This document shows positions 17,201-23,976 of a stretch of DNA of 34,877 nucleotides, piece after piece. This stretch comes from a virus, in IMG/VR virus record IMGVR_UViG_3300020083_000038, positions 1-34,877 of that record; one strand, given 5' to 3'. The notes beneath the pieces are model-generated. The model worked only from the letters and a program-made list of their open reading frames with translations. It had not been told where the DNA came from and did no database searches. Made by a program: the position numbers and the translations under genes. Within the stretch, counting starts at the first letter, position 1. The number at the start of each line of letters is the position of its first letter.

Positions 17201-20200
17201 GTGTTTAGTGCAGCACCAGTTGCTTTGCCATTGACAAGATTTTCTTCTAATGGATAAAAATAAACTTTCTGCACTTGAGCGCCAGTGATGCCCGTGTCAA
17301 AGATATGGTTGGTAGTTGTTTGGAATACTCTAGATGAAGCAAGAGAACAAGTATAGCGATGCAAATCGTAATTTACATCCGTCAGATATTGATGAACTTC
17401 TACTTGAATGTCAGGACTCATTCCCTCGGTTTCAGAAGAATAAATGTAATTACCAGCAGCGGCATTTTCTGTGCTGGTTGCTAACATGAATACCTGATTA
17501 TCATTAAATTGAGATGTGACACCACCTTGAGAATAATCGTAAGGAGCGGTAATTTTACCAGGAGCAATTATATAATATTTTTTATTGCTGTCAAATCCTC
17601 TAGGAAGTCTTATTAATCCTTTATTAACATTAACTGGTTTCCCAGTAATAGAATCTCTTCTAGCAACAGCAACTAATCTAACGGGAGTGCCAGTTTCTAA
17701 GTTGTGTGGATTAGCACCAGCAACACGGAATAATGTTGCTCTTTGTGCAAATGAGGATGTATTTACTAATTGAGAAACCAGTGGTTCTGCATCAACGCCA
17801 TTACGAATAATGCTGTCAATCACACGCATTTTTTCAATAATAGCATCTTTAGTGCTGGCACATTTGTTGTCTGGTGTTGCAGTATCATTACTAATAGTAT
17901 TATCTCTCTGAGGTCTTTGTCTCTCAACATATTCGCTACTACCAAAAGTTTTTGGTGGTAGTGGTGCGGTATTGTTTAAAGATGTAATAAGAATATCAAA
18001 TTCTGTTGTAATAGTATAAGCAACATCAGCACAGACAGGAACACCAGCTGTTGTTGTATCAATCGTAGGATCAATTTGATAATTTAATGTATTACCAGGA
18101 GTTTTTACATATAGTGGGTCTGTAGTTGTGCCATCACCTGTTCTCCAGTTACGCATTGCAAGAATAGCAAGATCTCTTGCTTTTTTAAATGCGTATACGC
18201 TAATGTCTAATTCCCCAGTAAGTGATTGAACTCCAGAATTATATTTAAGTGTTGGATATAGATAATTACCATTTTGTAGTTTTGTAATTAGAATTCCAAA
18301 TAGTGCATTGATTTCGTTTCTTACATCAAGATAAGCATTGGGATTATCATTTGGAATATTTGGTCCTGGAACACCTAATTCTGCTGGTCCCTCAGGAATT
18401 TCAAGATCTCTTACATTTAATTGATTAGTTACTGCTTTGAAGCATAAATTTCTTGCTTCTTCAAATGCAGTAACTGACTGAGTAATCTCGCCTGCTAATC
18501 CATTATTAATTAAAGTATTACCAGTGCTATCAAAATATGATTTAGTTGCAGTAATAATATTGTAGTTTGCACCTATTGCTAAGTCCTCTGCAATAGCATC
18601 AACAACAATTCCAATATCTCTCTTACATTTTTCTTGGAATATAGGAGCACTACCATAATTGATAATTGGTAGTGCTGGATTTTGTTGAGTTGCCGTTACA
18701 AGATCGCCTTGTCGAATTCTTGCAAAAATAAGACTTCCGAGAGTATCTAAAGTTTGTTTTACGTTAGCACAAGATTGAGTATCAGTATTATTAGTAGTAT
18801 TGCCTGAAGTGCCAAATACGCTAACACCAGATTCAACAGCACCTGGATTAGGATCACCTGTAATTGTCAGATCTTTTGTAAATAATTGGTTTGTGATTGC
18901 TTTCTTCATCTCGGCAATCGCAGCAGTAAATCCAGTAATGGATTGATCTTCTTCATTTTGAAGTCCTGCATTAATCCATGCTTGCTCAACTGTAGATACT
19001 GTTACAATTACGTCGTCTACAATATTTGTGCCGCCAATAGATCCGCCAGGAATAGTTAAGGTATTTCCAACAGCATACCTATAACCCCCATTTGAAATAG
19101 TGACTGTTGAAATAGCACCACTAGCTCCTCTAGCTACAGTAAATGTAGCATTAGATCCAGAGGATGTAGTTGTAGTTGCAACACCACTATAAGTTTTATT
19201 TGCTTTTGTTGATAGAGTTGTGCCTGCAGTTTTAGTAAATGTTAAAATTTTACCGTTTACTTTATTTGCAATAAAATATTGACGAATAAAATCAATAGAG
19301 TAAGAATTTCCTAATGTAGTTAAATCAGTAGAGACTGCATCTATAAACATGCCAATATCTCTTTTGCATTTTGCTTCACCAGCAATAGCGCCTCCAGGAT
19401 AGGAGAAATTTGGATAACTGATCGCAATCTGTGCTGCTGCTGCATTAACAATATATTGCTTATTTTGCTGGATTAAGCGGTAAGAATCTTTATATCTTGA
19501 ATACACATTGGTTTGTGCATCGCCACCATTTGTAAATCCAGGTCCACCATAGTAAAAATCAGGATAATCGATTGCAAGTTTAGCAGCTGCTTTATCAACA
19601 ATTTCTCTTTTATTTGCAAGAATTAAATTCTTTGAAATAGAATAACGCTCTGCAGCATCAATATATCTTTCTGTTGCCGTTACAATACCAGAATTACCAA
19701 AGTTGCCAAGATCTTGTACAACTCCATCTAGAATATATTTAATATCTCTTTTACATTTATCATCGTTTGGCACTGAAGTTGTTGGATATTGTGCTTTAGC
19801 AAGATTAAGTGCTTCTTGTGCAATAAACTCTTTGTTAAGATTGATAAGATTACCAGCATCTAAATTTCTACCAGATGAAGTAGCAAACTTACCCTGAGTT
19901 AATTCAAAGTTAAGTCTGACGCCGCCTGCCGCAGGACCAGTTGCTGTAATGGTAGCGGTAGCATTGACATCATCAGTATCATTTGTATTACCAAGTGTAA
20001 ACTGAGTAGTGCTGATAATTTTTCTTACATAACTTCCCGCAGGAATTGGATTTGTTTGTCCTGCAATAACTGTAGCAGTTACCTTCATGCCTTCAACAAT
20101 ACCAATTGTGGTAATTCCACTAGGCACCGTTACTGTTGCTTGATTAATAAAAGTGGAGCAATGTTTAATATAAAAATTCCAATTACGCATTGCTGCAACA

Positions 20201-22479
20201 GCAAGACTTCGAGCATAATTAAAACCTTCTAAAGTTTCTTCTTTTTCACCATCAATATAATCTAATTGATTACCAACATAATATGATTGTCCTGCTTGCA
20301 GACTGTTAACGTTACCACCTACACGAAGATCATTTGCAACTGCTTCCAAAATATATCCAACATCGCGTCTACATTTAGTGATACTAATATCTTTCGTTAA
20401 TAAGTATGGATATTTACGAGTGATAAACCCATATGATTCTGCAGCAATAAAATCTCTATTAAGGTCAATTAAATTAGCAGCATCTTGGTCATTATTATCT
20501 ACTCCAGTAGATACAGTTGGATTTAATGTTGACATTGCAACATTCCACTTTCTGTATCCAGATGGTGAAATTTCTGCACTACGAATTGATCCTGTAAAAT
20601 TAACTGCAGGATCTAATTTTACATAAATTTTATCATTTGCTTTGCCACCAATTCTGAATCCATTGACAACTGTAGCTGGTTTAATAAGTGGATCTGTAGC
20701 AGTATCATGACCCAAATAAATTTTGGTTGTAATTGATGATGTACCTCCTGGACCATCAAATTCTTGGGCATTTGTCGATCTGGTTTTAAATTGATTGAAA
20801 GTATAATATTGTAATTTTTTGGTTGTAGTAGTTACTTTTTTAGGTGGAATAATATGAGAAATATATCCACCTTGATCCTGAGTAAACGCATAACCTTTGT
20901 AACCAATAGCATGTAGAGAGGTATTACCAAAGTTAGAGTTAGAGTTGGTGATTGACATATCACCACCACTTTCCATCAGGAAGTGGTCAGCAAAACCTAC
21001 AGCAAAGATCGAAACGTTTTGGATAAAAGAATCATTAGATGCTTTGACATGGAAGTTTCTCCAATCATCCTTCCAAAATGCATCGCCCTTAGCATGATAA
21101 GGAGTGGTTGCAAATGCATCAGTTAAAGGTGCTTGATTCCATGTATTACTAAATTCATCATAACGAATAAACGCACGGTCATCTCTCTGTAATGAAACAC
21201 CCGTATATTGAGCGATAACCATTGATTTAAAACCAGTCGCCTTGCTACCATCAGCGTGAATACCGCAGATACCCCACGTAGAGCGAATAGAAACGTTAAA
21301 AACATATGGCGAAGCAGATTCTACTGAATCTATTTCTGCTTGCACAATAGCGTTTGTATCTAGGTCTGGTGGTGTGATTGGTTGTGCAATTTTATCTCCC
21401 AAACCCACAGCAGCGGCATTTTTACCTTCTACTCTATATGTAAATTCTTTTGCATCTAAAGTGCTAATTCCTCTAACAGAGAATACACCAGTAAGAGGAT
21501 CATTAGAAAGAGGAATTGGAGCTGCTGCACCAGCTGGTAACGTAGAACGAAGATTACTTATAGCAACTGCTTGCCCCACATAAAAACCATGATTTGTCTT
21601 AGTTTTAACAGTAACATCAAGTGCTGTAGTGCCAACAACATTATTAACTACAATCGAATCAATACGAATAGCATCTTGCAAAGGACCAACGATTCTATTC
21701 TCTTGAGGTCTCTGTGTAAATTCTCCAGGATCATCAATTGTTGGTTGATATAATGAGAATGCCTTAGCAATTTTTCTATAAAGTAGACCTAGATCGTTTC
21801 TATCAGCAAATTCAAAATTACAAATTTTATGGTGTGAATAATATGGTACCTGAGTTACAGTAGAATTTGGTTGTGAATATACTTTACCAATTCCTGCCTG
21901 AGAATCATATAAGGGCGAATTAGGCTCAGTATCACCATCAAGAATAGTAAATTGCCAGAAATAGCAACCACCAGTTACATTAAACATTGTGGTGCGCCCA
22001 ACATCTTTATCTGCAGGATCGGGCACATATAGAGGATGTAGACGAGTTCTACGAAGGTCCATACCAATAAGAGAAGTGCCTCTAGGAATCGTGGCACCGC
22101 CATTAGGACCATTAAACTTGTAAAGAATATTGTTAGGATTTCTTAGATCAACAATAGAGTTGTCTTCCCATTCTTGAGTTGCCTGATTAAACGCAAAAGG
22201 AACAATTTCATCTGCGTTTAAAATACCAGGACGATTATCAATATAATGATTACCTGGAAACAACATGATCGAAAATTGATCAAATCGATCATTTTCTGCT
22301 CCAGGAACATACGAAAATCTAGCAACTTCTAAGAATGCTCTTTGAATTGTGAGGAATGGTCTGGTTGGGGAATTGCCTCTATTGTCTAAAGCATCAGAAG
22401 CATTAAAATCATCAGGTGAAACGTATAGATATCTTCCAGTTTTACTGGAAATTAAATTATCTAATTTGGTTAATGGCAT
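11206..22479 (-). CDS. Giant virion structural / tail-fibre protein, 3757 aa
   Basis: An uninterrupted 11.3-kb frame. The N-terminus (about residues 15-190) looks like the entry of a pectate-lyase-type beta-helix: YLYVSPDDFNASDALDNRGN, PTRPFLTIQRAF, MLFPGNHYID, then GTSLIGMDLRRTR. Residues about 700-1300 contain repeated modules with K-C-[KR]-R-D-[IV], followed by [IV]-D-A-[IV]-x-x-D-L. From about residue 2830 the sequence becomes adhesin-like (NVVSGDARITGDF, TLNIGNVASGQTLNIGTGATG-type repeats). The end (about 3640-3757) resembles the terminal domain of cyanophage fibres: GDLIRFIDFGG, VAIQGNQDGG, LLVNTPNAAFGLLFVGE, GWWLTEV. It is likely a long tail fibre or whisker-like structural protein. 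A perfect late promoter sits 39 bases upstream of the ATG. No enzyme motif seen. Confidence 0.75.
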   Translation of the reverse strand: MPLTKLDNLISSKTGRYLYVSPDDFNASDALDNRGNSPTRPFLTIQRAFLEVARFSYVPGAENDRFDQFSIMLFPGNHYIDNRPGILNADEIVPFAFNQATQEWEDNSIVDLRNPNNILYKFNGPNGGATIPRGTSLIGMDLRRTRLHPLYVPDPADKDVGRTTMFNVTGGCYFWQFTILDGDTEPNSPLYDSQAGIGKVYSQPNSTVTQVPYYSHHKICNFEFADRNDLGLLYRKIAKAFSLYQPTIDDPGEFTQRPQENRIVGPLQDAIRIDSIVVNNVVGTTALDVTVKTKTNHGFYVGQAVAISNLRSTLPAGAAAPIPLSNDPLTGVFSVRGISTLDAKEFTYRVEGKNAAAVGLGDKIAQPITPPDLDTNAIVQAEIDSVESASPYVFNVSIRSTWGICGIHADGSKATGFKSMVIAQYTGVSLQRDDRAFIRYDEFSNTWNQAPLTDAFATTPYHAKGDAFWKDDWRNFHVKASNDSFIQNVSIFAVGFADHFLMESGGDMSITNSNSNFGNTSLHAIGYKGYAFTQDQGGYISHIIPPKKVTTTTKKLQYYTFNQFKTRSTNAQEFDGPGGTSSITTKIYLGHDTATDPLIKPATVVNGFRIGGKANDKIYVKLDPAVNFTGSIRSAEISPSGYRKWNVAMSTLNPTVSTGVDNNDQDAANLIDLNRDFIAAESYGFITRKYPYLLTKDISITKCRRDVGYILEAVANDLRVGGNVNSLQAGQSYYVGNQLDYIDGEKEETLEGFNYARSLAVAAMRNWNFYIKHCSTFINQATVTVPSGITTIGIVEGMKVTATVIAGQTNPIPAGSYVRKIISTTQFTLGNTNDTDDVNATATITATGPAAGGVRLNFELTQGKFATSSGRNLDAGNLINLNKEFIAQEALNLAKAQYPTTSVPNDDKCKRDIKYILDGVVQDLGNFGNSGIVTATERYIDAAERYSISKNLILANKREIVDKAAAKLAIDYPDFYYGGPGFTNGGDAQTNVYSRYKDSYRLIQQNKQYIVNAAAAQIAISYPNFSYPGGAIAGEAKCKRDIGMFIDAVSTDLTTLGNSYSIDFIRQYFIANKVNGKILTFTKTAGTTLSTKANKTYSGVATTTTSSGSNATFTVARGASGAISTVTISNGGYRYAVGNTLTIPGGSIGGTNIVDDVIVTVSTVEQAWINAGLQNEEDQSITGFTAAIAEMKKAITNQLFTKDLTITGDPNPGAVESGVSVFGTSGNTTNNTDTQSCANVKQTLDTLGSLIFARIRQGDLVTATQQNPALPIINYGSAPIFQEKCKRDIGIVVDAIAEDLAIGANYNIITATKSYFDSTGNTLINNGLAGEITQSVTAFEEARNLCFKAVTNQLNVRDLEIPEGPAELGVPGPNIPNDNPNAYLDVRNEINALFGILITKLQNGNYLYPTLKYNSGVQSLTGELDISVYAFKKARDLAILAMRNWRTGDGTTTDPLYVKTPGNTLNYQIDPTIDTTTAGVPVCADVAYTITTEFDILITSLNNTAPLPPKTFGSSEYVERQRPQRDNTISNDTATPDNKCASTKDAIIEKMRVIDSIIRNGVDAEPLVSQLVNTSSFAQRATLFRVAGANPHNLETGTPVRLVAVARRDSITGKPVNVNKGLIRLPRGFDSNKKYYIIAPGKITAPYDYSQGGVTSQFNDNQVFMLATSTENAAAGNYIYSSETEGMSPDIQVEVHQYLTDVNYDLHRYTCSLASSRVFQTTTNHIFDTGITGAQVQKVYFYPLEENLVNGKATGAALNTLPAKTSGSRLEINRYYFVGRPATYTTNNQFSIYLNEQDAITRQNAVQFNYPFTFSFQVFANRKRSPFGYDPVQSGWFLRTLISTNEILDRLNLADPNLGSSYANKPEKTPDSFLYRADDARDKSDKVYRFRYVIPEYRDDVRDPINGFVMKIRTDETRKLISQRILLKPVAQNDPKDATFFESGVQNPKRLGLPASSTQAAIDYDPYNPTNKKRISGTNTASNISFTIQSAKKVGDYMELVVFDHGLDVESLKAKRFATIKVAQPQGGNGEFIVNEKVTWYGAYAGSATVHSWFGTVPVEGGTQIFNYLILKDVEGEIDFDEKTQTFIRQEIAGQADVTAELISRPNDGKEDKKEYLYAVEAANVYTVTPGDVITDDAARQYRVVSVEDVKELENSYYIYKIDEIQRRIPRQQEGVYYLTAIRGDISPYPTGSGIGQNFRKFKFSQPVSRLYPLAFKNDPLLFQYDGSNDLGGLQDATILDPPASVCAADNYVHGAVVINDAKNSLTKEAILDFVKDPGSGNYTFANSSNKIEAKSGAAASGAEERLIPIAGDSVYPLEQRLYVELRRPSIARAGNHTFEYLGFGPGNYSTGFPVRQTVILTADQDFYAQSKKQDGGIVFYTGINSNGELYIGNKKINAITGEESFIDPIILEEDEADGGNLSSLVTVFEDPVTFENIITLNAPPNLKNFFNSPVEINVDPEFNAVMTPPSLRIVSRPGNRQALLPGDDDQLLDTTKAGDIIIDKNRVRAAIFDMNTRGTQRYSFRTAITNNTPNQDTSGTRARISPTQTIQFGSSVPLSGDVIFKGSEVGFSGSLGWVYANTFTAYRLTAPPGQEASIDITGVQFYPNLNIVKLIFQTGKVNFSSTNPGSSLNITRSSQIRITGAIDRLSVLNGVHTVYDNITEGYEYSESNGYVYILTTRASEANLTGSPPFISSVAPIVQPTIEIARSNSQWKEVGVVGAEALRTKTSAYGDYRLGINTVSRTNSADWNVGYVTTTTDPRANLDVVGNAFISGRLQTSFNDLATFSNTNKAFIVGGDSNNPDTTATFRISTLPLPTPGPTANPAEGRVGINVGDGALDKNFVVSGDARITGDFTFQTDIDVNGGDIRSTSAAFTVANQPTTTTLSLGGYSTTINVGNLATTAQTLNIGNVASGQTLNIGTGATGQTTLNLHTSSTDSTVNIATVGNTNNTYKSFVTIGGAYARPSDSIFRVRNYQSIFDGNMELRGDSNTNTLTVTTQATTVNLFPNVATTVKIGASAGSVELGGVAGESVIKNGLRVFGKTTLEADVVQHGGNRNSSVGVNRNVLGTIEISRVSRSSNIATITTIDDHNLTTGNSVSVKCSVESFETVTDVVITVTGNKTFTYSNTAANLTTTNATGVVLNGIGLNQVSGSLANLNVDYYQYNSQIAPGVSLATVVSNKLLASAINITFFTGYKHYFTEGNAVKFQSVGNLSNVNTTTTYFIKDKDEQGFTLSTLGDLSTTHTIGLVGTATDAGNAVLILAFTSLDNQGAALTSATATVLEVNNPQGINIADFLLIGTEIVKTTSIPSPTKPYLVNVARGQEGTQPVTHADNTQIVKLVKQENAAFIFPNPVTATSTSVNLSDFTGTFANDDLLRLNKGTLSEEYVKITAINTADAQSLVITNGNFGTASVPLTPKTTFSVISTTGDTFALGDVTIGYDDGVNSSTATGSSPTTTGGGNLKVYNSIELSGNTDITTPGKQYFVITNGSIPKFYVESASGNTKLYDGANLKIFKDSFYTSGNFDKGRTDAASNIAFEVLGASGNTKIAGTLHVGDDFTVENTLGGTDTFTVDAQTGDTVVGRHLQVKGASSATPSASVVSLEVTNLGISGAKPYKIKQDASIDAFGKTNFYNKNGGRKTIYITNNSGIVTTPLISNINYLVKPSSNLTLTLPNNAETGDLIRFIDFGGALRFNVTLIVNAPAGVAIQGNQDGGFGQLLVNTPNAAFGLLFVGEYDSDGVTAIPSDNRGWWLTEV
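11211..11215 (-). promoter_or_regulatory. Strong Shine-Dalgarno (GGAGG) that fixes a GTG start
   Basis: GGAGG lies six bases before the GTG at 11204 and inside the last codons of the giant fibre gene. Clear ribosome sites are scarce in this window, so this one is informative: it selects GTG over the overlapping out-of-frame ATG. Confidence 0.7.
18575..20376 (-). repeat. Divergent K-C-[KR]-R-D modules in the giant fibre protein
   Basis: Four copies of a protein-level motif are clear: KCRRDVGYILEAVANDL (ending at 20376), KCKRDIKYILDGVVQDL (19757), KCKRDIGMFIDAVSTDL (19371) and KCKRDIGIVVDAIAEDL (18629). They begin at about residues 702, 908, 1037 and 1284, so the spacing is irregular. Weaker relatives follow (SCANVKQTLDTLG, VCADVAYTITTEFDILITSL, KCASTKDAIIEKM). 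Most are preceded by a YP and followed by GN. The DNA has diverged, so this is an old internal duplication and not a fresh tandem repeat. Confidence 0.7.
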
Positions 22480-22517
22480 GTTCCTCAGTTACCCTAATTA
22501 TGGTCTTTCTTCTGTGT

Positions 22518-22525
22518 TATTTATA
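22518..22525 (-). promoter_or_regulatory. T4-type late promoter (TATAAATA) for the giant fibre gene
   Basis: A perfect TATAAATA reads on the minus strand 39 bases upstream of the ATG at 22479. It starts one base after the T-run of the terminator that ends the tRNA module. The leader would be about 30 bases and contains GAGGA just before the ATG. Confidence 0.75.
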
Positions 22526-22526
22526 C

Positions 22527-22554
22527 AAAAAAACCTGGAGGGGTCTCCAGGTTT
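22527..22554 (-). terminator. Intrinsic terminator of the tRNA / oxygenase module
   Basis: On the minus strand, AAACCTGGAG, a four-base loop ACCC and CTCCAGGTTT form a perfect 10-bp stem, directly followed by a run of T (seven in total, 22533-22527, three of them in the stem). It lies 22 bases after the end of tRNA-Thr. The plus-strand reading has only three T after the stem, so it acts in the minus direction. Confidence 0.9.
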
Positions 22555-22575
22555 CTGCCTCTTCCTTCACACGGA

Positions 22576-22647
22576 AGCCTAATGTCAGACTTGAACTGAC
22601 GACCGCTCGCTTACAAGGCGAGTGCTCTACCACTGAGCTAATTAGGC
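22576..22647 (-). tRNA. trnT: tRNA-Thr (anticodon TGT)
   Basis: A complete cloverleaf: acceptor GCCTAAT paired with ATTAGGC, D arm GCTC-AGTGGTA-GAGC, anticodon arm CTCGC-CTTGTAA-GCGAG with anticodon TGT, five-base variable loop, T arm GTCAG-TTCAAGT-CTGAC, discriminator T. The 3' CCA is not encoded. It reads ACA (and other Thr) codons, which an AT-rich Thr-rich phage uses heavily in the fibre genes next door. It begins one base after the stop of the 88-aa gene and is followed by the terminator. Confidence 0.95.
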
Positions 22648-22648
22648 A

Positions 22649-22915
22649 CTAGTCATCTTGTGGAAGTAATTCTGGGTTTTCTACTTCTATATCAAACATT
22701 AACGGATGCATTTCTTCCATCATTAAATAATTAGAAGTTTTAAACAAATCTTCGTCATCATAATCACGATGATTTAATGCTTCTGTTTGCACAGCAGGAT
22801 GATCTTGTATAATTTGAGGTAATTCATCAAATGTATATGGAAGACCTTGGATAAAATACATACGCACAACCTCACCCATATAAAAGCAATATGCTTGAGA
22901 GAGTGTGTATTTCAT
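22649..22915 (-). CDS. Hypothetical acidic protein, 88 aa
   Basis: Starts MKYTLSQAYCFYMGEVVRMY and becomes strongly acidic toward the C-terminus (DYDDEDLFKTSNYLMMEEMH, then ENPELLPQDD). No signal peptide, membrane segment or known domain. GGGA about five to eight bases before the ATG may be the ribosome site. It lies between the 2OG-Fe(II) oxygenase and tRNA-Thr, with one base between its TAG and the tRNA, so it shares their transcript. Function unknown. Confidence 0.7.
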   Translation of the reverse strand: MKYTLSQAYCFYMGEVVRMYFIQGLPYTFDELPQIIQDHPAVQTEALNHRDYDDEDLFKTSNYLMMEEMHPLMFDIEVENPELLPQDD

Positions 22916-22936
22916 AACATTCCCACTACATGATAT

Positions 22937-23407
22937 TTAGTTGGAATATTTAATTGCAAGTGTAAATCTAGCTGTATCTCTAAACGAGGTGGCACGGTGT
23001 AATATATTACCTGCAAATATAATTGCTCTATTAGGAATAGGGGGTATACCTTTTATTTCATTATTAATAAAAAATTGGGTTTCGCCTCCATTATTCAATT
23101 TCCACTCAAGATTGGGGTAATAAAGAAATGTAATGCCATCACCATCTATATGATAATATGGTATTTCATGTGGAAAAAATAAGTTTATATATGCTCTATG
23201 TGGTAAATTATCTATTTTACACTTTTCTTTAATGCATAAAGTAAAATACTTATACCAATAATTATCAATTGATAACTCAGAAACCATTCCTGTTGGTGGC
23301 AACCCATAATCGTCTACTTCACCATAGTGATATGAGGAAGATAAACAATAATTATAAAACTCTATACATTCTTCTGATTCAATAAAATTATCATAAATGT
23401 TAATCAT
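22937..23407 (-). CDS. 2-oxoglutarate/Fe(II)-dependent oxygenase, 156 aa
   Basis: A compact double-stranded beta-helix oxygenase of the prolyl-hydroxylase-like type. The metal triad is visible: His86 and Asp88 (YYHIDGD) and distal His137 (NILHRAT); Arg147 (TARFTLAIKY) is placed to bind 2-oxoglutarate. GGETQFF and NRAIIFAG between them are the usual core strands. It would couple decarboxylation of 2-oxoglutarate to hydroxylation of an unknown protein, nucleotide or metabolite. Such genes are common accessory genes in cyanophages. It lies just after tRNA-Leu (16 bases) in the host-promoter module. No clear Shine-Dalgarno sequence. The substrate cannot be read from the sequence. Confidence 0.85.
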   Translation of the reverse strand: MINIYDNFIESEECIEFYNYCLSSSYHYGEVDDYGLPPTGMVSELSIDNYWYKYFTLCIKEKCKIDNLPHRAYINLFFPHEIPYYHIDGDGITFLYYPNLEWKLNNGGETQFFINNEIKGIPPIPNRAIIFAGNILHRATSFRDTARFTLAIKYSN

Positions 23408-23423
23408 ATTAATTTACCAGAAA

Positions 23424-23506
23424 TAGGAGCAGGGAGACTTGAACTCCCACGGGCAATGCCCAACAGATTTTAAGTCTGGTGTGTCTACCGATTCCACCAT
23501 GCTCCC
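23424..23506 (-). tRNA. trnL: tRNA-Leu (anticodon TAA)
   Basis: A class II tRNA: acceptor GGGAGCA with TGCTCCT (G1-T72 wobble), D arm with AATCGGTAGACA, anticodon loop CTTAAAA giving anticodon TAA, long variable arm GGGC-ATT-GCCC, T arm GGGAG-TTCAAGT-CTCCC, discriminator A, no encoded CCA. The outermost pair of the anticodon stem (C-T) is mismatched. It reads UUA (and UUG) codons, favoured by AT-rich phage genes. It starts six bases after the stop of the 59-aa gene. Confidence 0.93.
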
Positions 23507-23512
23507 AAGAAA

Positions 23513-23692
23513 CTATCGACAAATAACAATATCTGTCTTTAGTAGTTTTTTACACTTATCAAGTAACTCACAAAACTCATTAATAGTAGAGCATTTTAAG
23601 ACAACAGTAGTATTATCATCTCCATGAAGAATTATTTTTTTATTATATAAATCTGTTGTGATTTTGCCAATTACCTGCTCGTTAGAAATCAT
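23513..23692 (-). CDS. Hypothetical protein, 59 aa
   Basis: Starts MISNEQVIGKITTDLYNKK and ends TDIVICR; hydrophilic with three cysteines (C34, C41, C47) plus C58, and a helical second half. Its ATG forms an ATGA overlap with the stop of the upstream 76-aa gene, and its TAG lies six bases before tRNA-Leu, so it fills what would otherwise be a gap in the module. No family recognised. The coupling is the main argument that it is translated. Confidence 0.6.
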   Translation of the reverse strand: MISNEQVIGKITTDLYNKKIILHGDDNTTVVLKCSTINEFCELLDKCKKLLKTDIVICR

Positions 23693-23919
23693 TTTTCTGC
23701 TAAGCGAGGAAGAAAAAGATATCCAATTTCGTCACCATCTTCTGCACTACCCCATTCATGAAACTCTTGGCAAAGTGCATAAATGTCAGCATCACGATTT
23801 CCCTCTTTATCAAGAGATTCAAAGCGATTTTCTACATATTCAAGGATGGTATCAATTGTATCTTGTACGTCATCACAGTCAATTTCTTGCACTTGACCGT
23901 CATCACCATAATTGAGCAT
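23689..23919 (-). CDS. Hypothetical acidic protein, 76 aa
   Basis: Starts MLNYGDDGQVQEIDCDDVQD and ends GYLFLPRLAEK; strongly acidic. The open frame extends upstream to a TTG at 24048, but the ATG at 23919 is chosen because AGAGGAGA (23935-23928) sits nine bases before it and because the promoter at 23948-23976 would start the transcript near 23941, downstream of that TTG. It is the first gene of the tRNA/oxygenase module and is coupled to the 59-aa gene by ATGA. No domain recognised. Confidence 0.7.
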   Translation of the reverse strand: MLNYGDDGQVQEIDCDDVQDTIDTILEYVENRFESLDKEGNRDADIYALCQEFHEWGSAEDGDEIGYLFLPRLAEK

Positions 23920-23927
23920 TTGGAGTG

Positions 23928-23935
23928 TCTCCTCT
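23928..23935 (-). promoter_or_regulatory. Strong Shine-Dalgarno (AGAGGAGA) that fixes the start at 23919
   Basis: AGAGGAGA lies nine bases before the ATG of the 76-aa gene and within the expected short leader of the module promoter. It is one of the few convincing ribosome sites in this window. Confidence 0.75.
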
Positions 23936-23947
23936 GTGTATGTATGT

Positions 23948-23976
23948 AGTATAGCAGGATGTTTTGGGTCTGTCAA
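23948..23976 (-). promoter_or_regulatory. Sigma70-type promoter with extended -10 for the tRNA / oxygenase module
   Basis: The minus strand reads TTGACA (23976-23971), a 17-base spacer ending TGC, then TATACT (23953-23948). That is a perfect -35, optimal spacing, five of six -10 matches and a TGn extension. Three A-runs (A8, A6, A6) lie in the 60 bases upstream and may help host RNA polymerase. Expected start is near 23941. It contrasts with the late TATAAATA sites on both sides of the module. Confidence 0.85.

Noticed and set aside
18575-20376. Possible recent tandem DNA duplication or CRISPR-like array
   Set aside because: Similarity is at protein level only, spacing is irregular and there are no uniform spacers. 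It is an internal protein repeat.
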